From JBAZJI01 sp964596325 (lineage in GTDB: Bacteria; Patescibacteriota; Minisyncoccia; Minisyncoccales; JAGOPM01), in contig CAZQSQ010000030.1 of the NCBI GenBank assembly GCA_964596325.1, forward strand, positions 1-5,853: DNA of 5,853 nt, written 5' to 3'. Shown here piece by piece: positions 1-5,833 of this stretch (position 1 is its first letter; each line of letters begins with the position of its first letter). A program made the position numbers and the translations under genes. The notes beneath the pieces were generated by a model, which saw only the letters and a list, made by a program, of their open reading frames with translations, was not told where the DNA came from and searched no databases.

Positions 1-26
1 GCCTTCGGCCACTCAGCCACCTCTCC
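1..26 (-). tRNA. tRNA-Ser, 5' part only (cut by window edge)
   Basis: Read on the minus strand from 26 down to 1, the sequence starts GGAGAGG (acceptor stem 5' strand), then TG, then a D arm of the form GGCTGAGTGGCCGAAGGC. This is the typical 5' end of a bacterial serine tRNA. The anticodon, long variable arm and 3' acceptor strand lie outside the window, so the isoacceptor cannot be named. A leucine tRNA, the other common class with a long variable arm, usually starts GCC or GCG and has a different D loop. The gene is divergent from the operon on the plus strand, and its promoter lies at 36-64. Confidence 0.85.
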
Positions 27-35
27 AATTTAATT

Positions 36-64
36 GTTATAATATATTTTCCGATAAATTTCAA
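36..64 (-). promoter_or_regulatory. Sigma70-like promoter of the tRNA-Ser gene
   Basis: On the minus strand there is TTGAAA (64 to 59), a 17-nt spacer, and TATAAC (41 to 36). The predicted transcription start is near 29, only a few bases before the mature tRNA end at 26, which suits a tRNA gene with a very short leader. The -35 is preceded by AG, giving the octamer AGTTGAAA, which also occurs at the -35 of the divergent promoter at 110-138. The spacing and both hexamers can be seen directly. Activity is inferred. Confidence 0.6.
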
Positions 65-115
65 CTGGCAGGCCGGCGGCTAATTCTCTGTAATGCCGGA
101 ATTTTTAAGTTGAAA
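59..115. repeat. Inverted repeat formed by the two divergent -35 boxes
   Basis: TTTCAACT at 59-66 and AGTTGAAA at 108-115 are perfect 8-bp inverted arms. Each arm contains the -35 hexamer of one of the two diverging promoters, so the repeat probably reflects shared promoter design and not an RNA hairpin. Between the arms lies a smaller GC-rich inverted pair, CCGGC (73-77) and GCCGG (95-99). It could be an operator or a weak stem. Nothing further identifies a bound regulator. Confidence 0.5.
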
Positions 116-138
116 AACAGGGTGGGGATGGATATAGT
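110..138 (+). promoter_or_regulatory. Sigma70-like promoter of the sigma factor operon
   Basis: TTGAAA at 110-115, a 17-nt spacer and TATAGT at 133-138 make a good housekeeping-type promoter. The predicted start of transcription is near 145. That gives a leader of about 25 nt before the ATG at 170 and would exclude the in-frame starts further upstream (110, 122, 128). It does not resemble the usual ECF promoter form, with GGAAC-type -35 boxes, so simple autoregulation by the encoded sigma is not evident here. Confidence 0.55.
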
Positions 139-169
139 TAGTATTACTGGATTCGTAATTATTAATTTG

Positions 170-724
170 ATGGATTTTTGCAGTGACGAACAATTAGCAA
201 TGGCTGGGGCAAATGGGGATGATAAATCCTTTGAGATTTTGGTGGCCAGATATCTCCATTCGATTTATAATTTTGCTTTCCGCTATGTGGGCGATTCTTC
301 TCAAGCCCAGGATATTTCCCAGGAGGTCTTTTTGCGGGCCTGGAGAAATTTGAAAAAATTCGATTCGGAAAAAAAATTTAAGACTTGGCTTTTTGCCATT
401 GCCAAAAATGCTTGCATTGATTATTTGCGCCAAAGAAAGGTTTTGCCATTTTCGTTTTTTGAAGACGAGGCGGGGAATAATTATGTAGAGGAGGGGATAA
501 TTTCCGAAGACATTCCTTTAGAAGTTTTTGAAAAAAATGATTTGGTAATCCGGCTTAATAAGGCAATTAGTGAGCTGCCGCCTCGCCAGCAAGAAGTATT
601 GAGTTTGCATTATTGGGAAAAAATGACTTTTGAAGAAATTTCTCAAGCCTTACATGAGCCGCTGGATACGCTAAAAAGCCGTTGCCGGCGGGCCGTGATT
701 TCTCTGAGAGCTAAACTTAAATAA
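170..724 (+). CDS. ECF-type (sigma70 family) RNA polymerase sigma factor
   Basis: This 184-residue protein directs RNA polymerase to a specific promoter set. Sigma region 2 spans about residues 20-90, with the polymerase-binding and -10 recognition pattern around YVGDSSQAQDISQEVFLRAW and the following KFKTWLFAIAKNACIDYLR. An acidic linker (about 95-125) follows. Region 4 spans about 129-182, with LPPRQQEVLSLHYWEKMTFE and a recognition helix around PLDTLKSRCRRA. There is no region 1.1 or region 3, and the length fits the ECF group. The ATG at 170 was chosen because ECF proteins usually begin only a few residues before the DEQL-like segment and because the best promoter predicts transcription from about 145. 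Upstream in-frame starts at 110 (TTG), 122 (GTG) and 128 (ATG) would add up to 20 atypical residues. No Shine-Dalgarno sequence precedes 170. The next gene encodes a small membrane protein, a common place for an anti-sigma factor. The target genes are unknown, and the downstream exporter operon is the obvious candidate. Confidence 0.93.
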   Translation: MDFCSDEQLAMAGANGDDKSFEILVARYLHSIYNFAFRYVGDSSQAQDISQEVFLRAWRNLKKFDSEKKFKTWLFAIAKNACIDYLRQRKVLPFSFFEDEAGNNYVEEGIISEDIPLEVFEKNDLVIRLNKAISELPPRQQEVLSLHYWEKMTFEEISQALHEPLDTLKSRCRRAVISLRAKLK

Positions 725-749
725 AAATGCACCAAAAGTGCATTTTTTT
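723..749 (+). terminator. Intrinsic terminator right after the sigma factor gene
   Basis: AAAATGCAC (724-732) pairs perfectly with GTGCATTTT (738-746) around a 5-nt loop (CAAAA), and the T run continues to 749. The hairpin begins at the last base of the sigma stop codon. The A run on the left arm makes it potentially bidirectional. It separates the sigma gene from the rest of the operon, so downstream genes need read-through, antitermination or their own start of transcription. Confidence 0.85.
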
Positions 750-764
750 CGTATTACTATATAT

Positions 765-1172
765 ATGGAGAATAATACGGAGAAATTGATGGCTTATCAT
801 AGCGGCCAAACTCTTCCTAGCGGTTTGCTGCCAAGGATAATTTCTGCCCTTAAGGAGCAGCGTCGCCATGACCTAAAAATGCGCCTTTATGTTTTTGGCG
901 TCTTTTCCTTTATTTCCGTGCCGCTTTTAATCTGGGCTTTACTCTTTACCAGCCGGGCCATTGCGGCCAGCAACTTATCGGTCTACTTATCTCTGGTATT
1001 CTCCGATACCTCTGCCGTGGCTGCCTATTGGGATAATTTTTCTTTATTGGTCTTGGAATCTTTACCGGCTTTGGGTTTGGCTTTGAGCTTGATGGCTATC
1101 GGTTTTTGTTTTTGGTCTTTGCGCACTTTGGCGCGCAGTTATTATTTTTTCAACAAATTAGCAAAACAATAA
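765..1172 (+). CDS. Small two-helix membrane protein, candidate anti-sigma or sigma-linked regulator
   Basis: This 135-residue protein has no family that I can name with certainty. It has a basic N-terminal part of about 40 residues, including LPSGLLPRIISALKEQRR, which is probably an amphipathic helix in the cytoplasm. Two hydrophobic helices follow at about 42-62 and 94-118, joined by a roughly 30-residue loop, and the basic C-terminus is probably also cytoplasmic. The layout and position just after an ECF sigma gene suggest an anti-sigma factor or membrane sensor. However, there is no HxxxCxxC zinc motif of the ZAS type, and the single Cys is inside helix 2. The start is uncertain. ATG 765 is used here, but ATG 789 is preceded by GGAG (779-782) with a 6-nt spacer and would remove eight residues. 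A GTG at 738 is rejected because it lies inside the terminator. The stop is 1 nt before the next gene, implying coupled translation. Confidence 0.8.
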   Translation: MENNTEKLMAYHSGQTLPSGLLPRIISALKEQRRHDLKMRLYVFGVFSFISVPLLIWALLFTSRAIAASNLSVYLSLVFSDTSAVAAYWDNFSLLVLESLPALGLALSLMAIGFCFWSLRTLARSYYFFNKLAKQ

Positions 1173-1173
1173 T

Positions 1174-1644
1174 ATGGAAAAGGAGAGTTTGATTCAATCA
1201 AAAGTTTTCTGGGGTATTTTAGCTGGTCTTTTAGTATTAGCCTTGATGTTTTTGTCCTTTCAGATGGGGCAAATGGTTGGTTTTCGGAAGGCGAAATTTT
1301 CTTTGGATTGGGGCAATAATTATCATCGCAATTTTGGCGGGCCGCCCCGCGGCTTTATGAATGAGATGGAAGGGCCGGAATTCATGCCCGGCAGCGGCAC
1401 CTTTGGCCAGATAATCAAAATTGACGGCAATAATTTGCTCATTCGGGATAAGGACGGGACGGAAAGATCTTTGCTTTTGCAGGAGGAAACTTCTATTAGA
1501 AAATTTCGAGATGATATCAAGTCTTCCGACTTAAAAATTGATGATTTAGTGGTAGTTATCGGTTCACCGAGCAGCAGTGGCCAAATCGAGGCCAAGTTTA
1601 TCAGGGTCTTGCCTCAGCCGCCTACCACCACTCCAAAAAAATAA
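1174..1644 (+). CDS. Membrane-anchored DUF5666-like protein, first copy
   Basis: This 156-residue protein has a single N-terminal transmembrane helix (about 11-34, uncleaved by appearance, with no lipobox Cys). A flexible linker (about 38-74) follows, rich in Gly, Pro, Met and aromatic residues, for example NFGGPPRGFM. A compact beta-rich domain covers about 76-146. Its strands read GQIIKIDGNNLLIRDKDGTE, then SLLLQEETSIRKF, then LVVVIGSP, then EAKFIRVLP. This strand pattern matches the small beta-barrel proteins annotated as DUF5666, assigned here by eye. The C-terminus is Pro/Thr-rich and ends in lysines. The protein is expected on the outer face of the cell membrane. It shares its architecture with the last gene of the operon (5365-5826). 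It lies 1 nt after the previous gene and 8 nt before the adaptor gene, so it was probably acquired or kept as part of the exporter unit. Its function is unknown. Confidence 0.82.
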   Translation: MEKESLIQSKVFWGILAGLLVLALMFLSFQMGQMVGFRKAKFSLDWGNNYHRNFGGPPRGFMNEMEGPEFMPGSGTFGQIIKIDGNNLLIRDKDGTERSLLLQEETSIRKFRDDIKSSDLKIDDLVVVIGSPSSSGQIEAKFIRVLPQPPTTTPKK

Positions 1645-1652
1645 TTATTAAT

Positions 1653-3431
1653 ATGATTGCAAAGATTAAAAATTTTGTGCTCAGGCACAAATGGCTTTCC
1701 CTCTTGCTTATTCTGGCTGTCGCTTTTATTTCTTATTGGATTGCAACTACTGCCGGCAAGGGTTCAAGTAAAGAAAAATATGTTTTTGCCCAAGTTAAAA
1801 AAGATCTCTTGGTTTCGACAATTTCAGGCAGCGGGCAGGTGGCTGCCTCCAATCAAGTTGATTTGAAATCACAGGCCAGCGGGCAGCTTGTTTATCTTAA
1901 TGCTCTTAATGGCCAAGAGCTGAAGGCTGGGGAGGTAATTGCCAAGCTTGATGATAGTGAAGCGCAAAAATCCATCAGGGATGCGCAAACGGGTTTGGAA
2001 TCGGCTCAAATATCTTATAAGAAGCTCCTTGAGCCACCTGATGCTCTGTCTTTAATGCAGGCGGAAAATAATTTGGCCCAAGCGCAGGAAGCGGCCAAAA
2101 CGGCCGAAAATAATCTCGTTAAAGCCTATGAAGATGGCTTTGCTGATGTGGCGACGGCTTACATTGATTACCCGGTTATTATGAATGGCCTGAATAGCAT
2201 GTTATTTAATAGTTCTTATGGGGTGAGCGGATTTGATATTGATTATTATTCGGACAATATCAAGTATTTCGATAAGAGCACTAAGGCTGATTTTTATCAG
2301 AGTGCGGCGCACTCTGCCTACGATTCGGCCAAAGATTCTTATATCAAGAGTTATGACACATATAAATCGACCAGCGCCTTTTCGGAAAAAGAAAAAATCG
2401 AGCAGCTCATTTCTGCTTCTTATGGCTCCTCGAAAAAAATAAGCGAAGCCGTTAAAGGAGCGGCGGCCCTTATCCAGCTTTATAAAGATACGATGGTGGC
2501 TAATAAGGCCAATGTGCAGGCTTTGGCCGAAACTAATTTGTCTTCTCTTAATTCTTATGCTTCCAAGGCTAGCACGCACCAAAGCGCTTTGCTCGCGGCC
2601 CAAACAGGTTTGGAGAGCGCGAAAGCTTCTTTGGAAAATGCCAAGAGAACCCTCGCCGAAAAAACCCAAAGCTTAGCCGATCTTAAAGCGGGCGCCACTC
2701 AATTAGACAAGGAGTCTTCTGAGCTTTCCTTGAAACAAAAACAAGACGCACTCTTGGATGCCAAAGAAAAACTCAATGACTATTATGTCCGCGCGCCATT
2801 TGCCGGTTTAATCGCTAAGGTTAATGTTTCCAAGGGTGATACGCTTACCTCAAATACTTCGGTAGTTACTTTTGTCACCAAGCAAAAAATTGCCACCATT
2901 GCGCTCAATGAGGTGGATGCGGCCAAAGTGAAAGTGGGGCAAAAGGCTAATATTACATTTTCCGCCATCAATGATTTGAACGTGACCGGAGAGGTGATTG
3001 AAATTGATTCCATTGGAACTGTGTCTCAGGGTGTCGTTACTTATAGCGCTAAGATCGGTTTTGATGTCCAAGATCCTCGGGTTAAGCCGGGCATGTCCAT
3101 TTCGGCTAAGATTATAATTAATTCCGCGACCGACGCCCTTATCGTGCCCAGCTCTGCGGTTAAAACTTCTGCGGGCCAAAAATATGTGGAAATGGCTGAT
3201 GAAAAAATCGACGCCAATAAGGCCACAAGTGGCACGGGGATAGAATTAAAAAACAAAACCAAAAAACAAAACATTGAAACCGGTTTGTCTAATGATTCAT
3301 ATATAGAAGTTGTCAGCGGGCTTAACGAAGGTGATTACGTGATAATAAAATCTAGCAGTGCCTCTGCCCGGACGCAGACCCAAAACAATCAGAAGAGCCT
3401 TTTTGGCGGGGGAGGGCCAATGATGAGGTAA
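1653..3431 (+). CDS. MacA/HlyD-type periplasmic adaptor of an ABC exporter, with enlarged hairpin
   Basis: This 592-residue membrane-fusion-type adaptor links the ABC exporter encoded next to it to the outside. It has one N-terminal transmembrane anchor (about 13-33). The first half of a biotinyl-lipoyl-like domain covers about 66-107, including SQASGQLVYLNALNGQELKAG. A long alpha-helical hairpin region (about 103-375) follows. The second lipoyl half begins with the hallmark RAPFAG at 380-385 and continues to about 410. A beta-barrel (about 413-487) and a membrane-proximal domain containing ALIVPSSAV (495-503) follow, and the polar tail ends in GGGGPMMR. E. coli MacA has 371 residues. The extra length here lies mainly in the hairpin, where about 160-300 is a Ser/Tyr/Lys-rich helical insert. 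Both hairpin legs carry the octapeptide AQTGLESA (111-118 and 316-323). The stop is 4 nt before the ATPase gene. The ATG at 1653 follows an AT-rich stretch without a Shine-Dalgarno sequence. The family call is secure and the substrate is unknown. Confidence 0.92.
   Translation: MIAKIKNFVLRHKWLSLLLILAVAFISYWIATTAGKGSSKEKYVFAQVKKDLLVSTISGSGQVAASNQVDLKSQASGQLVYLNALNGQELKAGEVIAKLDDSEAQKSIRDAQTGLESAQISYKKLLEPPDALSLMQAENNLAQAQEAAKTAENNLVKAYEDGFADVATAYIDYPVIMNGLNSMLFNSSYGVSGFDIDYYSDNIKYFDKSTKADFYQSAAHSAYDSAKDSYIKSYDTYKSTSAFSEKEKIEQLISASYGSSKKISEAVKGAAALIQLYKDTMVANKANVQALAETNLSSLNSYASKASTHQSALLAAQTGLESAKASLENAKRTLAEKTQSLADLKAGATQLDKESSELSLKQKQDALLDAKEKLNDYYVRAPFAGLIAKVNVSKGDTLTSNTSVVTFVTKQKIATIALNEVDAAKVKVGQKANITFSAINDLNVTGEVIEIDSIGTVSQGVVTYSAKIGFDVQDPRVKPGMSISAKIIINSATDALIVPSSAVKTSAGQKYVEMADEKIDANKATSGTGIELKNKTKKQNIETGLSNDSYIEVVSGLNEGDYVIIKSSSASARTQTQNNQKSLFGGGGPMMR
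3425..3428 (+). promoter_or_regulatory. Shine-Dalgarno sequence of the ABC ATPase gene
   Basis: GAGG sits 7 nt before the ATG at 3436 and lies within the last codons of the adaptor gene. It is the clearest ribosome binding site in the window. Most of the other genes have AT-only upstream regions, so this one may boost ATPase translation relative to the adaptor. Confidence 0.45.
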
Positions 3432-3435
3432 TACT

Positions 3436-4119
3436 ATGATCGAGTGCAAGAACATAATTAAAATATATCAGTCCGGCGATGTGCAAACCCAAGCCTTAAA
3501 GGGCGTCAGTTTTAAGATTAAGGACGGGGAATTTGTCGCCGTTACGGGGCCTTCGGGTTCGGGTAAATCCACTTTAATGCATGTGCTTGGAGCTTTAGAT
3601 ACTCCCAGCAGCGGTCAATATTTTTTGGATGGCCAAGACGTTTCCAAGCTTTCCGACGATGAATTGGCTGACATCCGCAAAAATAAGATTGGTTTTGTTT
3701 TTCAATCGTTTAATCTTTTGCCGCGGGCCACGGTTTTGCGTAATGTCATGATGCCTTTGATTTATGACGGGGTGCCACCCCAAAAACGCAAAGAGAGGGC
3801 TATTCAATCACTTAAATACGCGGGCTTAGATGAGGAGCATTTTAATCATCTTTCCAACCAGCTTTCTGGCGGGCAAATGCAGCGCGTGGCCATTGCTCGA
3901 GCTTTGGTTAATAACCCCTCGATAATTTTGGCCGATGAACCAACGGGAAACTTAGATACAAAGACTGGGCAAATTGTTTTGGAGTCTTTTCGCGAGCTCA
4001 ATGAAAAACAGAAGAGGACTATTATTTTGATTACTCACGAAAAGGATGTGGCCGAATTTGCCGACCGCATGATAGTCATAAGGGATGGGCAAATTGTGGA
4101 AGATAAAAAGAAAAAATAA
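3436..4119 (+). CDS. MacB/LolD-type ABC transporter ATP-binding protein
   Basis: This 227-residue cytoplasmic ATPase powers the exporter. All catalytic motifs are intact: Walker A GPSGSGKST (38-46), Q-loop Gln90 in GFVFQSFNLLP, signature LSGGQMQR (143-150), Walker B IILADEP (163-169) with catalytic Glu168, D-loop NLD (172-174) and switch His201 in LITHEKD. The A-loop aromatic is probably Tyr11. The FQSFNLLP and ADEPTGNLD segments are typical of the MacB/LolD/FtsE-like group (type VII ABC systems). The length matches stand-alone members, so the ATPase is not fused to the permease as in E. coli MacB. The C-terminus is four consecutive lysines. It lies 4 nt after the adaptor gene and 3 nt before the permease gene, with which it must form a 2:2 complex. 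Confidence 0.96.
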   Translation: MIECKNIIKIYQSGDVQTQALKGVSFKIKDGEFVAVTGPSGSGKSTLMHVLGALDTPSSGQYFLDGQDVSKLSDDELADIRKNKIGFVFQSFNLLPRATVLRNVMMPLIYDGVPPQKRKERAIQSLKYAGLDEEHFNHLSNQLSGGQMQRVAIARALVNNPSIILADEPTGNLDTKTGQIVLESFRELNEKQKRTIILITHEKDVAEFADRMIVIRDGQIVEDKKKK

Positions 4120-4122
4120 GCC

Positions 4123-5346
4123 ATGAAAATATCCGATTTAATAGAGGAGATATATTTTGCACTTTTAGCCAATAAGGCCCGCTCGGGGCTGACGGTTTTG
4201 GGTATTGTCATTGGTATTGCTTCGGTAATTTCCATGATTGCTGTCGGGGCGGGCTCGCAGAGCAGCATTGAATCTAGTATCCAATCTTTAGGATCCAATT
4301 TGGTTTTGGTAATGCCCAGTATGCAGCGGGGTCCCGGGTATCAAGTGAGCCAAGGCCGCGGTTCAGCCCAATCGTTAACCTTGGAAGATGCGCAAGCCAT
4401 TAAGGAGGGAATTTTTACAGTCCAAGAAGTTTCCCCAGAGCTTTCGTCCCGCAGCCAAGTTGTGGCTAAGGGGACAAATACTAACACTTCTATTGCCGGG
4501 GTGACTCAAACTTATCCGGCAGTGCGCAATGTAGAAATCGATTCCGGGTCGTTTATTACCGCCCAACATGTCGATTCTATGGCCAAAGTGGCGGTTTTGG
4601 GACCGGCGGCGCGCGACGATCTTTTTGGCGAAGGGGTTGACCCTTTGGGCCAGACCGTCACGATAAAATCAATTGATTTTACGGTTATTGGTGTGACTAA
4701 ATCCAAGGGCGGAAGCGGGTTTAATAATCAAGACGATATGATTTATATTCCTCTGACTTCGGCGCAACAGTTTTTGACCGGTAATAAATATGTTTCCACT
4801 ATCGGCGTGCAGGCCATTGACCAACAATCTATGGTGGCCATGCAGGAGGAGATAACTTCGCTTTTGCTTTCTCGGCATAATATTGCCGATGCGAGTTTGG
4901 CGGATTTTAGCACGGTCAATCAGGCCGACATCGCTTCGGCCGCCTCTTCGGTTACCAATACTTTCACTTTGCTTTTGGGTTCCGTGGCCGCCATTTCACT
5001 TTTAGTGGGAGGCATTGGCATTATGAATATGATGTTAACCACGGTGACGGAGCGCACACGCGAAATCGGTTTGCGCAAAGCTGTGGGCGCTAAGAAAAAA
5101 GAAATCAGCCTACAATTTTTGGCCGAGTCCATCATGCTTACGGTGGTTGGTGGTCTTTTGGGCGTTTTTGTCGGCTGGCTTATCTCTGTTGGTATTTCTG
5201 TTTTTGGCGGTATTGCCACAAAAATTTCTTTTGAGTCGATACTTTTAGCTTTCGGAGTTTCGGCGGGCATCGGCATTGCTTTTGGCTATTATCCGGCGCA
5301 GCGTGCCGCCTCGCTTAATCCAATAGAGGCTTTGAGATACGAATAA
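4123..5346 (+). CDS. MacB-type ABC transporter permease (FtsX-like)
   Basis: This 407-residue inner-membrane subunit has four transmembrane helices. TM1 (about 20-43) follows an amphipathic start (DLIEEIYFALLANKARSGLT). A large extracytoplasmic MacB_PCD-like domain covers about 44-275. TM2 (about 281-306) leads into the conserved cytoplasmic coupling segment TERTREIGLRKAVGAKKKEI (309-328). TM3 (about 333-360) and TM4 (about 371-392) follow, and the C-terminus NPIEALRYE (399-407) is the classic MacB ending. These features define the MacB/FtsX permease fold, which converts ATP-driven movements into conformational change outside the membrane without carrying substrate through a channel. The length is normal for split MacB permeases. 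The extracytoplasmic domain has a polar, Gly/Gln-rich segment near 66-80. No Shine-Dalgarno sequence is visible, so translation is probably coupled to the ATPase gene 3 nt upstream. Substrate is unknown. Macrolide, peptide or lipoprotein roles all occur in the family. Confidence 0.95.
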   Translation: MKISDLIEEIYFALLANKARSGLTVLGIVIGIASVISMIAVGAGSQSSIESSIQSLGSNLVLVMPSMQRGPGYQVSQGRGSAQSLTLEDAQAIKEGIFTVQEVSPELSSRSQVVAKGTNTNTSIAGVTQTYPAVRNVEIDSGSFITAQHVDSMAKVAVLGPAARDDLFGEGVDPLGQTVTIKSIDFTVIGVTKSKGGSGFNNQDDMIYIPLTSAQQFLTGNKYVSTIGVQAIDQQSMVAMQEEITSLLLSRHNIADASLADFSTVNQADIASAASSVTNTFTLLLGSVAAISLLVGGIGIMNMMLTTVTERTREIGLRKAVGAKKKEISLQFLAESIMLTVVGGLLGVFVGWLISVGISVFGGIATKISFESILLAFGVSAGIGIAFGYYPAQRAASLNPIEALRYE

Positions 5347-5364
5347 TTAATCAATAAATAAAAT

Positions 5365-5826
5365 ATGAATACAAAAAATATTGCGATAGTGGCAGTGCTA
5401 GTAGTTTTAGTTGGCGTCGGCTCTTTTTATGCCGGTATGCAATACTCTTTCAATCAGAAGAGGGGATTTGCCAATATGCCCGGCGACTTCCAGGGCCAGC
5501 GCATGGGCAACCGCCAAAATGGTAATGGTCAAAATGGCGGCTTTGTGAGCGGCGAAGTGATTTCTAAGGATGATAAAAGTTTGACGGTAAAATTACGCGA
5601 TGGTGGTTCTAAAATTATTTTTATTTCCGAAAAAACGACCGTGGGTAAAATGTCTACGGGCTCGATAAGCGATGTAGCTCAAGGCGCCAATATAACCGTG
5701 ATGGGCGCGGCTAATGCCGATGGCAGTATTACAGCCCAAACCGTGCAGTTGCGCGATGGTGCTCTCGTGCCGGGCCGCGGCCCCCAAGACCAGGAGCCGC
5801 AGCAAAATGCGCCCCAGCCGCAGTAA
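5365..5826 (+). CDS. Membrane-anchored DUF5666-like protein, second copy
   Basis: This 153-residue protein starts with a transmembrane helix (about 5-25). A Gly/Asn/Gln/Met-rich linker follows (about 31-59), including the near-repeat GNRQNGNGQNGG. A small beta domain (about 60-130) has strands reading GEVISKDDKSLTVKLRDGG, then KIIFISEKTTVGKM, then ANITVMGAAN, then ITAQTVQLRDG. The Pro/Gln-rich tail ends PQQNAPQPQ. This is the same architecture as the protein at 1174-1644, with matching strand order and similar spacing, but the linker and tail differ, so it is a diverged paralogue and not a recent duplicate. It should face the outside of the cell membrane. It follows the permease after an 18-nt AT-only gap and closes the operon just before the terminator. 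The DUF5666-like assignment is by pattern, and its function is unknown. Confidence 0.82.
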   Translation: MNTKNIAIVAVLVVLVGVGSFYAGMQYSFNQKRGFANMPGDFQGQRMGNRQNGNGQNGGFVSGEVISKDDKSLTVKLRDGGSKIIFISEKTTVGKMSTGSISDVAQGANITVMGAANADGSITAQTVQLRDGALVPGRGPQDQEPQQNAPQPQ

Positions 5827-5833
5827 TAAAACT

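Noticed and set aside
35..43. Extended -10 sequence TGTTATAAT on the plus strand as a further operon promoter
   Set aside because: The motif is perfect, but no -35 lies at the right distance and it overlaps the -10 of the tRNA promoter on the other strand in a very AT-rich stretch. The promoter at 110-138 explains the start at 170 better.
59..115. Riboswitch or structured leader in the region before the sigma gene
   Set aside because: The 8-bp arms coincide with two -35 boxes, most of the region would lie upstream of the predicted transcript start near 145, and no known riboswitch core is visible.
110..169. Longer sigma factor starting at TTG 110, GTG 122 or ATG 128
   Set aside because: The added residues do not resemble an ECF N-terminus. 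The starts at 110, 122 and 128 lie inside or before the predicted promoter, upstream of its expected transcription start. The G-rich run before ATG 128 is directly adjacent to it, too close for a normal ribosome binding site.
738..764. Start of the small membrane protein at GTG 738
   Set aside because: This start lies inside the right arm of the intrinsic terminator, and the extra residues are encoded by its T run.
2202..2669. Minus-strand open frame of 155 codons opposite the adaptor gene
   Set aside because: It lies wholly within the adaptor's helical insert. Its basic, Arg/Ile-rich translation is the expected mirror of Ser/Asp/Tyr-rich coding, and no promoter or start signal supports it.
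4920..5276. Minus-strand open frame of 118 codons opposite the permease gene
   Set aside because: It is antisense to the conserved transmembrane region, and its Pro/Thr/Lys-rich translation has no recognisable domain.
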